From NCBI RefSeq assembly GCF_025118155.1, contig NW_026251417.1:1-64000 (forward strand): DNA of 64,000 bases, written 5' to 3'. A program made the translations under genes and the position numbers. Every line of letters starts with the position of its first letter. Positions within the stretch are counted from its first letter, which is position 1. Origin of the DNA: Cokeromyces recurvatus (taxonomy: Eukaryota > Mucoromycota > Mucoromycetes > Mucorales > Mucoraceae). This document shows positions 25,286 to 37,607 of this stretch, piece after piece. Under the pieces are notes generated by a model that saw only the letters and a program-made list of their open reading frames with translations, made no database searches and was not told the origin of the DNA.

Positions 25286-28020
25286 TTTTATAGCTGTTTC
25301 TTAATTTGAATTTTTTTTTTTTTTTTCTTTAGCGGATAGACAAAAATAAAAGCATATTATGAAATTGAGAAGAATTCTTTATGCTATATGAACAAACTAA
25401 TAAGTTTTATATTGTAGCTATCAACTACATAATAATGCTATCTGCTATAAAAATAGTGGGTTATGACTTGATAATAATAAAATAAAAAAAGGAGTCCCGC
25501 TATCATGATTTGAAATAATTGACGTTTACCTTTGTGTTATTTAGTACTGCATAAAATGTTGTCTTATCATACAGAGTAATTTTCATTTCAGGGGACAAAT
25601 AATAAGGGATTTAGAATGATTAAGTCTATAATCTTATGTAAATAAATAAATAAAAAGTAAAAGTCATCAAAATAAAGATAATATTATCAGTTTGAACAAT
25701 ATACAATCTGCATTCATGTTAAGATACAAGTGTGAAATGTTTGTCTTGTAAAAGCAGAGTTTACTAGAAAAAGTAATATAAAGAACTATATTGCTTAAAT
25801 ATGTCAGTTTTAGTTTCTTGGAAGCAAATAGTATCCTTAAACTGTCTACACTTACAGATGACTTTCGGAAAACATGTTTAGAATAGAATTGACGATATTT
25901 GTATCTTAGAAGGCTTGCTTTCTCTTTCTCTTTATTTCCATGTAAACTATCTGTAGAAGATGTCAAAGTTTGATTGAATTACATTAGATAAGTTCAAGTC
26001 TTGGAACACTTGGAATTATTAGACTTGTGAACACTTTGTATATTATCTAAATTCTATTCAAGCTATAAAAGAATTTGCAAACATTGAGTGCCATTTGAAG
26101 AGTGAATAAAAGCTGTATATCCTGATTTTTTTTTTTTTTTACTTGGTTAGTATATCATGAATCATTGAATTTGGGAAATATACATCAAAGCTATTTGTAT
26201 TGATAAAGTTATAGTTAAATATTAAGAGTCATAGTTTCATCATTATCAAAGAATTATACCTTAAGCAAACAAATCTGGCTTATGTTTTTGCAATATGTTT
26301 GTTTAACAATAAATGCTTCTTATCGATCATATTCAAAACTGCCAAATCATCCAAATAATATATCTGATATAAGGCTCCAATGTATATAATATATACCATG
26401 AGAATGCATATCTGATTTCTTTAACTAAGGACTTGATATACACATACTTATTTATGCAATTATTTCTAGTGAATAAAATACACAAAAGAGAGAGAAGAAA
26501 AAAAAAAAGATGAAGATATTTATTATTTTTGGACGTAGCCACGATTGCTAGATACCATGCCCTCTATTATAGAGTATCAAACAGATGCATTATATCTATT
26601 TAAGGAACTATCATTTCATCTTGTAGAAACTTGGTGACTTGTTTTAGTGTAAAATACTAAATTATCCTATAGCTCTTGATATTAGCTTAAAGTCAAGAAA
26701 GACAGTATGGGTCGTTTAGAAGATGATTCTATAAAAATATCAATGATTGTGTTATATTATTTTTGGAAGAATTTGAGACAAATGATTAATTAATTTAGAA
26801 TAAAATTGGCACATGAAATGTTTACCTCCACAAGTTTCATAGAAGGAAAAAAAAAAAAAAAAAAAACTTCTTATATGCAACAATATTATCGCTCTTGACG
26901 AAAGAAAGTAAAAAAGATAAATTCAAACAGTTAGTGTCTTGTACGAGATGGATGAATATTTTCGGCAGTATTGGAATCATGCCCATAGTTTTTGATGAAC
27001 TTGCTAAAAGGCTAGGGTAGTTTATGATTGTAAGATTTAATTTCTTTTCAGGATATAGCTAATATGACTGATCTATATATAAAAATATGTGTATGTATAT
27101 ATCAAGTTATTACTAACAAGATAGCAATCATTTATTAAGTTAGAAGTTATCAACAATAGTTACGCTACAGTCAAATGGCTGCATTTTCTGTTTAATCAGC
27201 CATGTTCTCCACAGTCTATTCATGACTTCTGCTTGGATTCCTTTCAATTTTTCAGTGTCTTTATTGAGTGTACCATTCCAAGACTATTTTTTTCTTATCT
27301 TGACAAAACTTGTTTGTTGTCTAACATGCATTCTGTTATCACTTATAAAATGCTTGTATTATATAAATAAATAATTTTTTTTTCATCACGTGTACAAGCT
27401 TCTGATCTTGTTTATTGTTCATGTTATCTTTCTTTTTTTTTATATTAGTGTTATTAGCAATAGCTTCAAAGCTTTACCCTAAAGAAAGATAAGAAATAGG
27501 CCCTATAATTACGCCATCCAAAAGTTGAGTTGTAAATTGTTTATATATCTTTATTAGCATGGTTTCTATAGAACTACTAATTTTATTGACTTGATCATTC
27601 TAAAGCCCTTATTATTTGTTCCCTGAAGCAAAAGTTACTTTGTATGATGAGTCAACAAAGATAATAAGAAGAAAGTGTTTTATACTGATTAAATAACAAC
27701 ACAAAGAAGAATATCCATTATTTCAATTATAACAGCGAGGTTACTTTTTTTTTTTTTTTTGGTACAAAATAGCTCTTAGCATATTAATCATATCTATCAA
27801 TGAATATTAACAGAAGACAATCAGATTTCATCTACAGCCAATTATCTATTGATTTTTTCATTTCGGATGATTTATTGTTTTTATCTCTATGGCAACAACA
27901 ATAAGGTTATCATATCGATAAAATAGTCCTTTTTATATGTTATATTAAATACCTTTAATGAACTTATCTTTGATATTTTTCTTATATAATCTATGTATAA
28001 TATGATAATATATAACTTTA

Positions 28021-28052
<32 letters not shown>

Positions 28053-28247
28053 GTACTTATGAAGAAGGTCTTTCTACGAAGTAGTAATAATAGTAGTATT
28101 ATCCGGGAAAAAAAAAATTAATTTCTCAGCTGATTCGATATAGAGATTAAATTTGAAATGGGGGTTTCATATTTGCACTTTTTTTTTTTTTTTTTTTTTT
28201 TTTCTTTTCCATTTTATATAAAAATATCTTCATATATTTTTGACAGG
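25201..28247. other. Long intergenic region, no intact gene
   Basis: AT-rich. It contains an A39 run (25245-25283) just upstream of MMS2, T/A runs near 26127-26140, 26847-26865 and 27744-27759, and an (ACT)n repeat at about 28022-28050. An open frame at 25667-25966 (minus, 99 residues) has no recognisable features. A minus-strand scrap at about 27160-27260 reads LKGIQAEVMNRLWRTWLIK and looks like eroded coding sequence of unknown origin. Confidence 0.4.
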
Positions 28248-29568
28248 ATGAATAAAGAAAATAGGGTGTCCACGACAATAATATCCACATCTTATGACTT
28301 GTCACCACTTTCCTTCGAGACCCCTTATAAATTCCCTCGCCATTTCTTACCTACTGTCATGAAAGGTAACCAAAAAAAAAAAAACGTGTGTGTAAAATAT
28401 ACCATTAATCTAAATTCTAAATTCTCTTCATGTACGTGTACATTTTATTGTTATATATATATAAATGTATATATGTATATAGACGAGAGTAAGATCCCCT
28501 TAGTTTTGGTTGCTTGTGGTTCTTTTTCACCTGTAACTTATCTTCATTTGAGAATGTTTGGTAAATAAATATACATGTAATAAAACATGGACAAACTTAC
28601 ATGTATTTTTTTGTGATTTATAGAAATGGCTCAAGATCATTTTAAAGAACGAAATGAATTTGAATTATTAACAGGATATTATTCACCTGTATCTGATTAT
28701 TATATGAAAGAAGGATTAGCAAAGGCAGAACATCGTGTCAAGATGTGCCAATTGGCAGTTGAAACAACATCTAACTGGTTAATGGTGGATTCTTGGGAAG
28801 CACGTCAAACAACTTATCAACGTACAGCGGTTGTTCTTGATCATTTTGATCATGAGTTGAATACAATAGGTGGTGGCATTTCGACAAAATCAGGCATGTT
28901 AAAGGAAAAAAAAAAATTGAAAATTTATAAAAAAAAAAAGGTATCAGCATATTCATTTTTTGTTTTAATAGGAAAAAGACGTAAAATTCGTATTATGTTA
29001 CTAGCTGGTGGTGATTTAATTGCCTCCTTTGGACATCCTGGTGTTTGGGCACCTAATGATGTGAGTTTACACTTTCTTTGTTATTATTATGTAATACGTG
29101 AATTAAAACAAACCTTCTCGCTAGTTACATCATATTGTGGGCCATTATGGTTGTGTCATTATTGAAAGAACAGGCACTGATGTATATGGATTTTTGCTAT
29201 CACACGATATCCTTTATCAGCATAGAGTAAATATTTGAAAAAAAAAGGGGGGGAGGAGGAGGAGATTCAGGTTATGTTATTAATTATATCTTATACATAT
29301 TAGATGAACGTTACAGTAATTAAACAATTGATCCATAATGATATTAGCTCTACAAAAATAAGGTAATTTATACGTGTATTTTTGTTATTACGTAATGATT
29401 ATAAATTAATAGTAAAAATTAAATAGACTTTTTGTGAAAAGAGGCATGTCAATTAAGTATTTACTACCTAATCCAGTCATTGATTACATTCACAATCATG
29501 GCCTTTACTTACCTTTACCACCAGCAGAACAGGAGATACAAAAGCCTGTGTTCATTGATCAAGATTAA
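28248..29568 (+). CDS. NMA1: Nicotinamide mononucleotide adenylyltransferase (NMNAT)
   Basis: Joins NMN (or nicotinate mononucleotide) and ATP to make NAD (or deamido-NAD), the common last step of NAD synthesis and salvage. Seven exons, 28248-28365, 28483-28560, 28624-28893, 28972-29060, 29125-29226, 29304-29362 and 29427-29568, give 285 residues. The nucleotidyltransferase signature GSFSPVTYLHLRMFE is split by intron 2. Others are KIRIMLLAGGDLIASFG, CVIIERTGTDVYGFLLS and the SxTxxR motif ISSTKIR. The third intron starts with GC (GCATGT) instead of GT. It is 78 nt without an in-frame stop, so retention would insert 26 residues, including a lysine-rich stretch. An ATG 90 nt upstream gives only poly-Phe and was rejected. 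The first about 40 residues are variable, as in yeast NMNATs. Confidence 0.95.
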
Positions 29569-30019
29569 AATTATATATACATAATACCATATATATTTAT
29601 ATATATGTATGCAATAATAATAATAATATATGCATTAGAGAGTATATATCATATTACGGTACTATCTATGCATACAAGACATGTATAATAATAATAATAG
29701 TAATAATAATAATAATACTTATAGAAGATATTCTTTAGATATCCATATAAACTATTTGTCTAGATGCGTGTAACCCAAATAATAATAATGTGTTGGTTTA
29801 TTTTTTTGGTTGCAACATAGATCAGACCTTCTTGGCAAACAAAGGGCTTTTGAACCCATATTACGTGTATTTGATTGGCTATCAAAAAATTCAAGAGGAG
29901 AGCTAACGAGTAAAAATGTTACACATATCCACAAAAAAAAAATTAATATTTTTCGTGTTTTTTTTTTTTTCTCCTTTTTTTGTTTATTTATTTCTTTATT
30001 ATTATTATTATAAGAAAAG
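29569..30019. other. Spacer with AAT/TAT repeats and T-rich leader
   Basis: Contains two (AAT)n tracts (29614-29630 and 29689-29716) and a T/C-rich leader at 29958-30010 before the next start codon. A short divergent frame at 29752-29934 shows no family features. Confidence 0.4.
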
Positions 30020-31011
30020 ATGGATTTTGTTGATTATTTGAGATTAGCAGGATGGATATTAGTCTTTTTATTCCCATTATTTGTTGTTTATAAAACAGGT
30101 GGACCTAATGCTGAACCATTGCTGGATGATTATGAATATGAAAGACAAAAGCGTTTAAAACAGCAACAGCAATCCAAGATAGAAGCAAAGAAACGTTTAG
30201 CACTGGAGACAGAGAATACAAATACTAGTAAAAAAAATAAAAAGAAGAGTAATGAAAATAATAACAAAAAGAAACAGGACGAGAAGAAAAAGTCCCAGAA
30301 AAAAAAGACAGAAACTGATAATAAGACACAAGTAGCAAAGAAGAAGGAAGAAAAGAGAATTGAAAAGAAGGTAGAACCTCAAGAAGAAAAGAAGTCAGAA
30401 CCTCAAGAAGAAAAGGTCGTTGAGGAGGAAAAAGTGAGTGAAATTGATGAGCACATGGATCCTACAGCTCACTATGCACGTGTGATGCGTATCAAGCCTG
30501 AACAGAAAGAAGAAGAATGGGAATCTGTACCTTATGAAGAAGGCTGGAGTCAAGTTAAAAGTAAAGAAATTAAAAAAAAAAATGAAAGCAATGAAAGCAA
30601 TAAAAAAATAATAACTGTATATTGCTTTTGCTTTTAGGTCGTCGATCTCATAATAGTAATACTCCTAAAATGGCTTCCGTCACTACCACTACTTCTCACT
30701 ATATTGATAATAATGCAGCTACAACAACTGAAAATAATGAGAGATATATTCCCGGACTGAGTAAAAAGCAACGCGAAAATAAAGCTCGACAAATGAAAAA
30801 GAAGGAACAAAAGATGGCAGCAGAAGAAGTACAGGCACAAAGACTACGTCAACATCAAAAACAATTAGAAAAGCTCAAGATACAAGAATTTTATTCAACC
30901 GGTCAAGGAAAGAATACACCTTGGGGTAAAAACGGGAAACGTGTTTCATCCTCTAAGGTACCCACTTCAACTGCAAGTGTAAATGAGCACGGACAATTAA
31001 TTTGGGATTAA
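30020..31011 (+). CDS. Membrane-anchored, Lys/Glu-rich coiled-coil protein, unknown function
   Basis: Two exons, 30020-30560 and 30638-31011, join as A|GT into 304 residues. Residues about 5-27 (DYLRLAGWILVFLFPLFVVY) form one strong membrane segment at the N-terminus without a cleavage site, so it is probably a signal anchor with the rest in the cytosol. Residues 40-145 are almost only K, E, Q and N, a likely long helix, with a repeated PQEEKKSE unit. A tryptophan-bearing block (EWESVPYEEGWSQVK) precedes the intron. The second exon carries YIPGLSKKQRENKARQMKKK and further coiled coil, and ends HGQLIWD. The overall plan is reminiscent of ER-membrane coiled-coil proteins that bind ribosomes or mRNA, but this is only an analogy. 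Confidence 0.8.
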
Positions 31012-31426
31012 TGTATAAACATATACTACTGCAATACATACTAATAATAGTGACAATAATATACATATACACCTTATATCTAGAATAAATAAACCTTCTC
31101 TCTCTCCCTCTCCCTCTTATTTTTATGAATTTATTTAATAGCATTAAACAAGCAAAGACGCTCTGCTGATTATGTTGAGTCTATCCTATCAACGACTATT
31201 GATGTATAAATTCTATTTTTAAATATGTTATACAAAATGGGACAAAATTTATTTATTTTTTATATAAATATGTATACAGTTTGGAAAAAGGAAGAAGAGG
31301 AAAGAAATAGGGTAGATGAGAGTATAGGTAGGAGGGAAGAGGAGGTGGGAGGGAGGGAAAGGACAATATCATCATATTTACGAATACCCTCCCCTCCCCT
31401 TTTTATTTTTATTTTTATTATTATTA
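31012..31426. other. Convergent 3' spacer, purine/pyrimidine-biased
   Basis: Lies between two convergent genes. It contains (CT)n-type sequence near 31096-31118 and a G/A-rich strand segment at about 31290-31360 (many GGA/GAG steps). AATAAA occurs at 31085. No gene is seen. Confidence 0.4.
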
Positions 31427-32255
31427 TTAGTTAACATAGAAAGGATGAGAGAAGAAATCACAAGATTCACCATGTTGAGTAGTACCAGACAATTTGTAAT
31501 AGAAAGCAGAGTTAGGTACCTTAGCAGAGGTAGGAATGGTATTTTTGATGCTCATGAGGTTAGTGATCATTTCACTACCAGACCAGGAATCTTGAATCTT
31601 TGTTGATTCACGGGAATCCAAGTTAACACGATAAAGTTCTAACTTGGTAACAGTGTCTGTATGAGCAGCAGAATCACGATTAATATGAACATTAAATGGT
31701 TGACCAGCAATAACCTCACCACCCAAACCAGGAGAGACTAATTCAACACCGAAACAGCCACGGTCAATATTTTCATTGAGTTGTTGGTATTCAGCTTCTT
31801 CAGCAGCGTTATTATGGGAGGAGGATTTGACCTTGAAGACCTTAGACATTAAGGTACAATCGGGACCCCTCTCATTGTGAACCCAGACACTGTTTCAAAT
31901 AAAAATGAGTTATATGTTTTTTTTTGTAGAAAAAGGATAATTTACCGGAATTCAAATTGTCCAGGGAATTTGACCTGTGCTTTCTCTAAATTAACACTAT
32001 ATATTTATAGAATTAATAAAATCTTGAAACATAATAGTTTATAACTACTCATATTTCTTACGTTAAAGAGGCCTTCTTATGTAATTTGTAACTACCCTTC
32101 CAAACTGTACGAAGATATTGTGCTTGTCCTTTACTGTTGATAGAATAAGCCTAATGCAAAGAAAAAAAAACATGAGTACACGCAAAACATAAAGAAATTA
32201 TAAAAATATTTACATCAACTGCAGAAATAACTTTTTGTTCGGAATTAGGTTTTCT

Positions 32256-32333
<78 letters not shown>

Positions 32334-32640
32334 ATTAGTTGTTAAGTTCAACAAATTTTTATAAACCAAAATTTTTTTTAAAAGATATTTACTGACTGTA
32401 ATCTTGATTTTCTTTGGATTAGAAAATGTGTGACCCTTCTTGGGTTCAGGAAGTTCAAGACCTTTTATCGAAAAATAAAAAAGATGAATAAGTTTATATT
32501 CATGCTAAATGCTTGTCCTCAATTTATAAATATATTTTACCACCACAAAATTTCTTTAAAGCGTCATCCATGCTACTAGCTTGAACACATGAAATAGTAA
32601 TGACAGCTAGAAGACAAGCTAAGAGTGCAGTCAACTTCAT
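31427..32640 (-). CDS. Secreted protein of unknown function, likely beta-sandwich
   Basis: Six exons, 32541-32640, 32393-32461, 32214-32257, 32062-32150, 31946-31996 and 31427-31889, give 271 residues in one frame. It begins with a typical signal peptide (MKLTALLACLLAVITISCVQA, cleavage likely after QA). The body alternates short hydrophobic strands and turns with few helical features (SINSKGQAQYLRTVWKG; VKFPGQFEFRVWVHNERGPD; ELVSPGLGGEVIAGQPFNVHI; SAFYYKLSGTTQHGESC), suggesting an immunoglobulin-like or similar fold. It ends in HPFYVN with no GPI-anchor signal. The third intron contains a 72-nt homopolymer directly before its acceptor. I do not recognise the family. Confidence 0.8.
32260..32331. 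repeat. 72-nt poly(A) run (poly(T) on the gene strand)
   Basis: An uninterrupted A72 on the + strand, the longest homopolymer in the window. In the minus-strand secreted-protein gene it is a T72 run that ends directly at the 3' splice site (TAG at 32258-32260), so it acts as an extreme polypyrimidine tract. Its real length is uncertain because such runs are easily mis-sequenced. Confidence 0.8.
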
Positions 32641-35600
32641 TTTATATATATGAATACAATAACACACACACGGGGAAAAAAAAGAGAAAGAGAGAGTAAA
32701 AAAAGAAGTTTATAAAAAAGAGAAAAAAAGGTAAGAAAAAGAAAAGAAAAAGAAAAGAAAAAGCAACTTAAAAATGTGCTAGGTTGTTCTGGATTTATTA
32801 ATAAACTAATAATTTGTGCGCTGTATTACATGTAAATTAGACTTTATAAATTTCTATTTAAAGGTGAACAATTAAACAGTAATAAAATTTTAAATGGCCG
32901 GTTGTTAGTGGGCACATAACGTTGTAATCATTATCTTAAAAGAGAGAAAAAAAGAAGCTTGAAATTCTTTTTTGGACAATAGAAGATAAAAGGATGTGTT
33001 AGCGTATTGCTACTGTTTTTAGTCCAAAATAAGACAATCAGTTTTAATTATTATTATCTTTATTATTTTGAGAGAATCTGGGGTTTAAATCTAAATACCC
33101 ATTTAATTGATGAGCAAAAAATAAAAAATGTTTTGCTTTTAGTAATTAACAAAAAGTATATGAAAAAATGGTATTCTTCGGATTCAATGCTTTATTACTA
33201 TCATAAAAGAAAAAAAATTTTTTTTTTTTTTGTAACAGCTCAATGTTGCTGCTGAAGAAGCATTGTGTATAGGTTTCCATATAATAACACTCTCTATACG
33301 AGCTTCTGGTTGAAGAGTACAACAATTGTACCTGTATTATTTTGTTTAGAAACAGAGCTAAAGGGTGAAATCGAGATATGCCCCTAAAACTCTTTGCTAA
33401 GCATGCTAGCTATTTTTTTTTTTTTTAATAAATAGATTAGCTAAGATGAAGACTAATTAATCTAGTTTCCTGATTAGATAGTTTTTACTTCCCGCATTGC
33501 AGAAAAAAACCTTACCGAAAATTGTTTTCTTTCTGTTGAAGAAACAGCAATGGACATTCAAACATAATACAGGTAGCAGGATAATCCGTCTCCGCCGCAA
33601 AATTGTTTCGAAATGAGTAATGTATTTTTAGATAAATCGGGGACGCAACTTTTAAATCTTTATATAAAAATATACACATTTGACTAGAGGTTATATTTAA
33701 TAAAAAATAAAAAAAAAAAACTGAGGAAACTTTCTAATACAAATGTTAGTTTCTTAAACTGTTTAAGGGGGAGAATGTACTGATAATAAAGAGATTTATG
33801 TAAACTATACTCCATATTTTATTTATCGTTTGAACTTTTCTGTGCGTCTTGGTCTACAAAATTAATTCTTGAGTTTACAAAAAAAGAAAAAAGTTATCAA
33901 GGATTTTCAATATGGATAGTTTATTTTTGGAGAAAAACTTACCAATATATCCAAAAATAACGGGAATGTCTTCTAGTATAGACCAAATATCTATTGTAAT
34001 AAAGATAGGCATATTATAGTTTTTCAATAGAATTTGATTGGTCTCAAAGTATATAGTATAAATATAAATAAATGTATGTATGTATAAGAAAAAATATATT
34101 GAAAGAATAAATAAATATTTTACATTATTTATTAAGCAGTAAATGTAAAAAGAAACAAAGTCAGTGTTACTTTTTATAACATTCTTTTTTTATGTCTTTA
34201 TTCTTTAATACTAAAAAAAGTATATAATAATTAAAAGGAACCGAGAAAGCCACTGAAGATTGTAAAAAATAAATAAAGTATGACCTGACATAATTAATTG
34301 CAGTGCTAAATGAGGATTTAAAGTGTCAAATACAAATATCAGTTTATTATGTAATAATTCACTTCGCGCTTTGTAAACATAAACATACTACAAAATATTT
34401 TCAAATTCATAGTATATAAATGCTCTTTTAAAATCTGTCATTTTCTTTTTAATATGTTTCGACAAGTGAGCCTTTGTATAAAAGGTTTTCATACTAAAGG
34501 TATATGCACACAATTAAAAGAAAAAATAGTCATTATAACATTTTTTTTTTTTTTTGCTCACCAAATAAGCTTCCCTATTCTACATATAATACATATATAA
34601 ATATTTATAAACATATTAACTTTTATAAATTATTCAACTCTTCATAGAAAGTGGAGTTTAGAACTAATATACTTTTATAGTATGCCTAGGTGAAACAGAA
34701 GGTAATAATAGCTATTTGTATCTTTCTATGGATTATTAATAACCCTCTCTCTATTTATATAAATATATATTTATATGCTTTACTTTTTACTTTAAATAGA
34801 TAAATAATAATAAAAATTAATATTATGATAATTGCACTTAAATAGTTCAGTAGCTTCATAAGAATTAAGTATAAAGGCATTGATGCCTCATCACATAGGA
34901 TCATAAAGCGGCCCCTCCCTCTCTTTATCTCGTTTAACAAATGAAGCTCAAGAGTACAGTCTTTCATATCATTCTATGTTTATTGAGTCTAATTAACTAC
35001 AGTTTCTATATACACTGAAACTATGAATAGTACAAGTACGAAAATTAGATAATATTAAACTTCTTTCTAAAGCATACAGAATATTGAGAGAACATATTAT
35101 TTATAGCCTAACAGAATTTAGTTATGCTTAAAATTTTAATCAATAATATCCATAGATTTATATAATATACCACAAACGTATTAAGTATCATACATAATAT
35201 GGTTTTTTTGAGTTGGAGTTTCCTCACATGCATTTATAATTCATAAAGAAAGGATGTCATAATTTTTAAACTGATAATACTTGATTTTTTTTTTCATTTA
35301 GCTTGTGCCTAAAATCATTCGAATTTATCTAATTTTGTTAGTATTAATGTGGTAAATCGCCTTGAGCGCCAAGGTAAATGTATAATGTATTATATGTAAT
35401 ACTTATTATATATGGATCAAAAATTTATCTTTAGGTATCTTTCTATTTTTAACATTATAATGTTCTCTTACACAGATATTCATAATTCACAGCTAAAGAA
35501 GCCGGGCTAAGAATAGCACATTCATTCAACAGGAGCAGTTTTTTTTTTCTTTTTTTTTTTTCTTCTTTGCATGATTTGCTAATACTAAATGAGAATAGCA

Positions 35601-35656
35601 ATAAAAGTATGCATTTGGCTTCTTTTTTTTTATTGGTTATAATTGGCTTTAATCCT
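32641..35656. other. Long intergenic region, no gene seen
   Basis: AT-rich. The part next to the secreted-protein gene (32641-32765) is purine-rich on the + strand, with AAAAG repeats at about 32735-32763. Open frames at 33007-33255 and 34755-34967 show no family features. There are T runs near 34543-34555 and 35539-35561. Confidence 0.5.
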
Positions 35657-36832
35657 CTATTTACATGTATCCTTATATTCTTTAATTTTAGATTTATAAA
35701 AAGAATGATATAAATGATCAGGATGTATGAAACCAAACTTGGGATCATGGTTTTTTCTTTCCTTTAATCGTTTTTCTAGTTCAGCACCGTTGCTTGATTT
35801 TGCGATATATTTTGCAGTTTTATCAATTATTTGCTGGGTTTCGAGTGATGGGATATTTATCCCCTTATCTTCTTCTTCTTCTTCACTGTCACTGCTATAA
35901 TAATTGCCTAATCGATTTAACCACTGTACGTGTTTATAAAATGAATAAAGTGGATCTTGCTTATTTAAGAAAGAGTATAAGCTATTTGTTGAATTTTTTA
36001 CTTGCACCTGAATCTCAAATAAATTAGAATCTTTTGCTGAATTAGCATGTTTTGCTACTTGTTCTATAATAGACATTTGCTCCTCTGTTGCAGGCTTAAT
36101 AAATATAATATTAATAATTATCATTAAACACATGAATCACGCATGTATTATATTTACAATAATCATTGATGAAGGTGTTTTATATTTTGTAAGTATTGTT
36201 CGTTGTATTTCATTATAAGAATTTTCGTCGTATTTGTATGGTATAGCTGCAGTATTTTTGCTCTTTTTAATAGGAGGCTCTGATATTAAATAGCATGATT
36301 TCTTTTTTGGTTAATAATAAGAAAGAAAGAAAGAAAGAAAGAATACCTTCTTCTGTATTTTGTTGATAAAGATCAGCATATCGTTCAAGGTCCAACATTT
36401 GTTCAAAATTTTTATTTGGTAATTCAGCAATGTCACAAAGATCATCAAGATTATCAATCAAATGACGCACATCAAATCTGTCCATCAATAACGATGCTTG
36501 TTCATCGTGATTTTTCCAAGGAATTAAGGATTCGCCATTATGGATCTTGAGTGCTGTGTTCTCATCATTATATAATTTACATTCATATCCAAAAGTTAAA
36601 ATCTCATTTTCTCGTTCATCAATCAGTTTTTGGTCGGCCTCATGGAAATTTTTACGTTTATTGTTACTGTCTGTTGATGAAGGATCAGGAAATAGTTGTT
36701 GACTGTAAGATCTAATTACCAGTAATTTAAAATATTAATCTTTGGTTTTTTCTATTCTTTTTATTATTATTATTTATAGTGAGAAGAATATTCAATTCAC
36801 TTAGTTTATTACTTGTAATTAGAAGAACTCAT
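35657..36832 (-). CDS. SFSWAP: SURP-domain splicing regulator (SFSWAP / suppressor-of-white-apricot type)
   Basis: Likely nuclear RNA-processing factor. Four exons, 36813-36832, 36347-36711, 36158-36279 and 35657-36094, give 314 residues. The N-terminal part matches the domain that opens SFSWAP proteins: TFGYECKLYNDENTA, LIPWKNHDEQASLLMDRFDVRHLIDNL, then a DLERYADLY segment. Two SURP modules follow: the first at about residues 170-220 (IIEQVAKHANSAKDSNLFE...YSFLNKQDPLYSFYKHV), the second at about 260-310 (IIDKTAKYIAKSSNGAELE...FGFIHPDHLYHSFYKSKI), with a DSEEEEEDKG linker between. The protein stops right after the second SURP and has no C-terminal RS domain, unlike the animal proteins (about 950 residues). 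The first coding exon is 20 nt. Confidence 0.9.
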
Positions 36833-36961
36833 TTTCAAATGACAGATAACAAAATGATACCTTGAAATATAAAAATCCAAGCTTATAAGTATGTCATTAT
36901 CTGTTCGGCTCGGGAAAGTCAATAAAAAACATATAAATATTTATACATATTTTTTTTAATG

Positions 36962-37013
<52 letters not shown>

Positions 37014-37607
37014 ATCTGACTATTTATACTTTTTTTGTAGCAATAGATAATATGCTTTATTTCATTGATGTCATGTTATTAGATATTGATCTCTTCACGA
37101 TATTATTAGCAATTATGTTACAGATCGTAATCTGGTATTGTATTCAACAGATTGCTAATTCCATAAGAGTTTTATTTGGAGATTTTACAATTAATAATTA
37201 CAAAAATTTATGTTCGACGTAATAATATTGTTTATACAACATTATTGAGTGATGAATATTCAACATTTATGTTTTATTATATCCAGATTGTGTACAAATA
37301 CAACAAATATTAAGTATTTATGCGCTACTATTATTATCATCCTCTGAGATATTATTACATAGCAATATTAAATATTATAAATGCATATATAATATGTATG
37401 ACTTGTATAAATAATTATGTAATTGCATAATCCTATTGAATTCCTATTATTACATAATATGATGTATATAATTATTTTTTTAATGCTCAAATACTCTAAC
37501 AATGACTATTATTAAAACTGAATGTAGAATAAATATGATGCTGTAAAGTACAATATACTGGATTTATTTGAATAACCTCTTTATTATTTAAATAAATGAT
37601 GGTTTAT
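36833..37607. other. Spacer with A50 run and a possible small membrane ORF
   Basis: Contains a 50-nt A run (36962-37011). Downstream, from an ATG at 37052, a + strand frame of 56 codons encodes a strongly hydrophobic stretch (IDLFTILLAIMLQIVIWYC). The longer frame starting at 36959 only adds poly-Lys from the A run. I cannot support it as a gene beyond its hydrophobicity. Confidence 0.3.
36962..37011. repeat. 50-nt poly(A) run
   Basis: An uninterrupted A50 on the + strand in the spacer upstream of the SFSWAP-type gene. It creates a spurious poly-Lys open frame. It could be the tail of a retroposed sequence, but no recognisable body precedes it. Confidence 0.7.

Noticed and set aside
25667..25966. 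99-residue minus-strand open frame
   Set aside because: No start context, no splice partner, no recognisable features; composition matches random AT-rich sequence.
28022..28050. (ACT)n array considered as a CRISPR-like or regulatory repeat
   Set aside because: It is a simple trinucleotide microsatellite without spacers; no CRISPR array is present in the window.
28158..28247. Upstream ATG for NMNAT
   Set aside because: It gives a poly-Phe leader from a T run; the ATG at 28248 is a more credible start.
36959..37222. 87-residue + strand open frame
   Set aside because: The first part is poly-Lys from the A50 run; only the part after 37052 has protein-like composition, and that is noted separately with low confidence.
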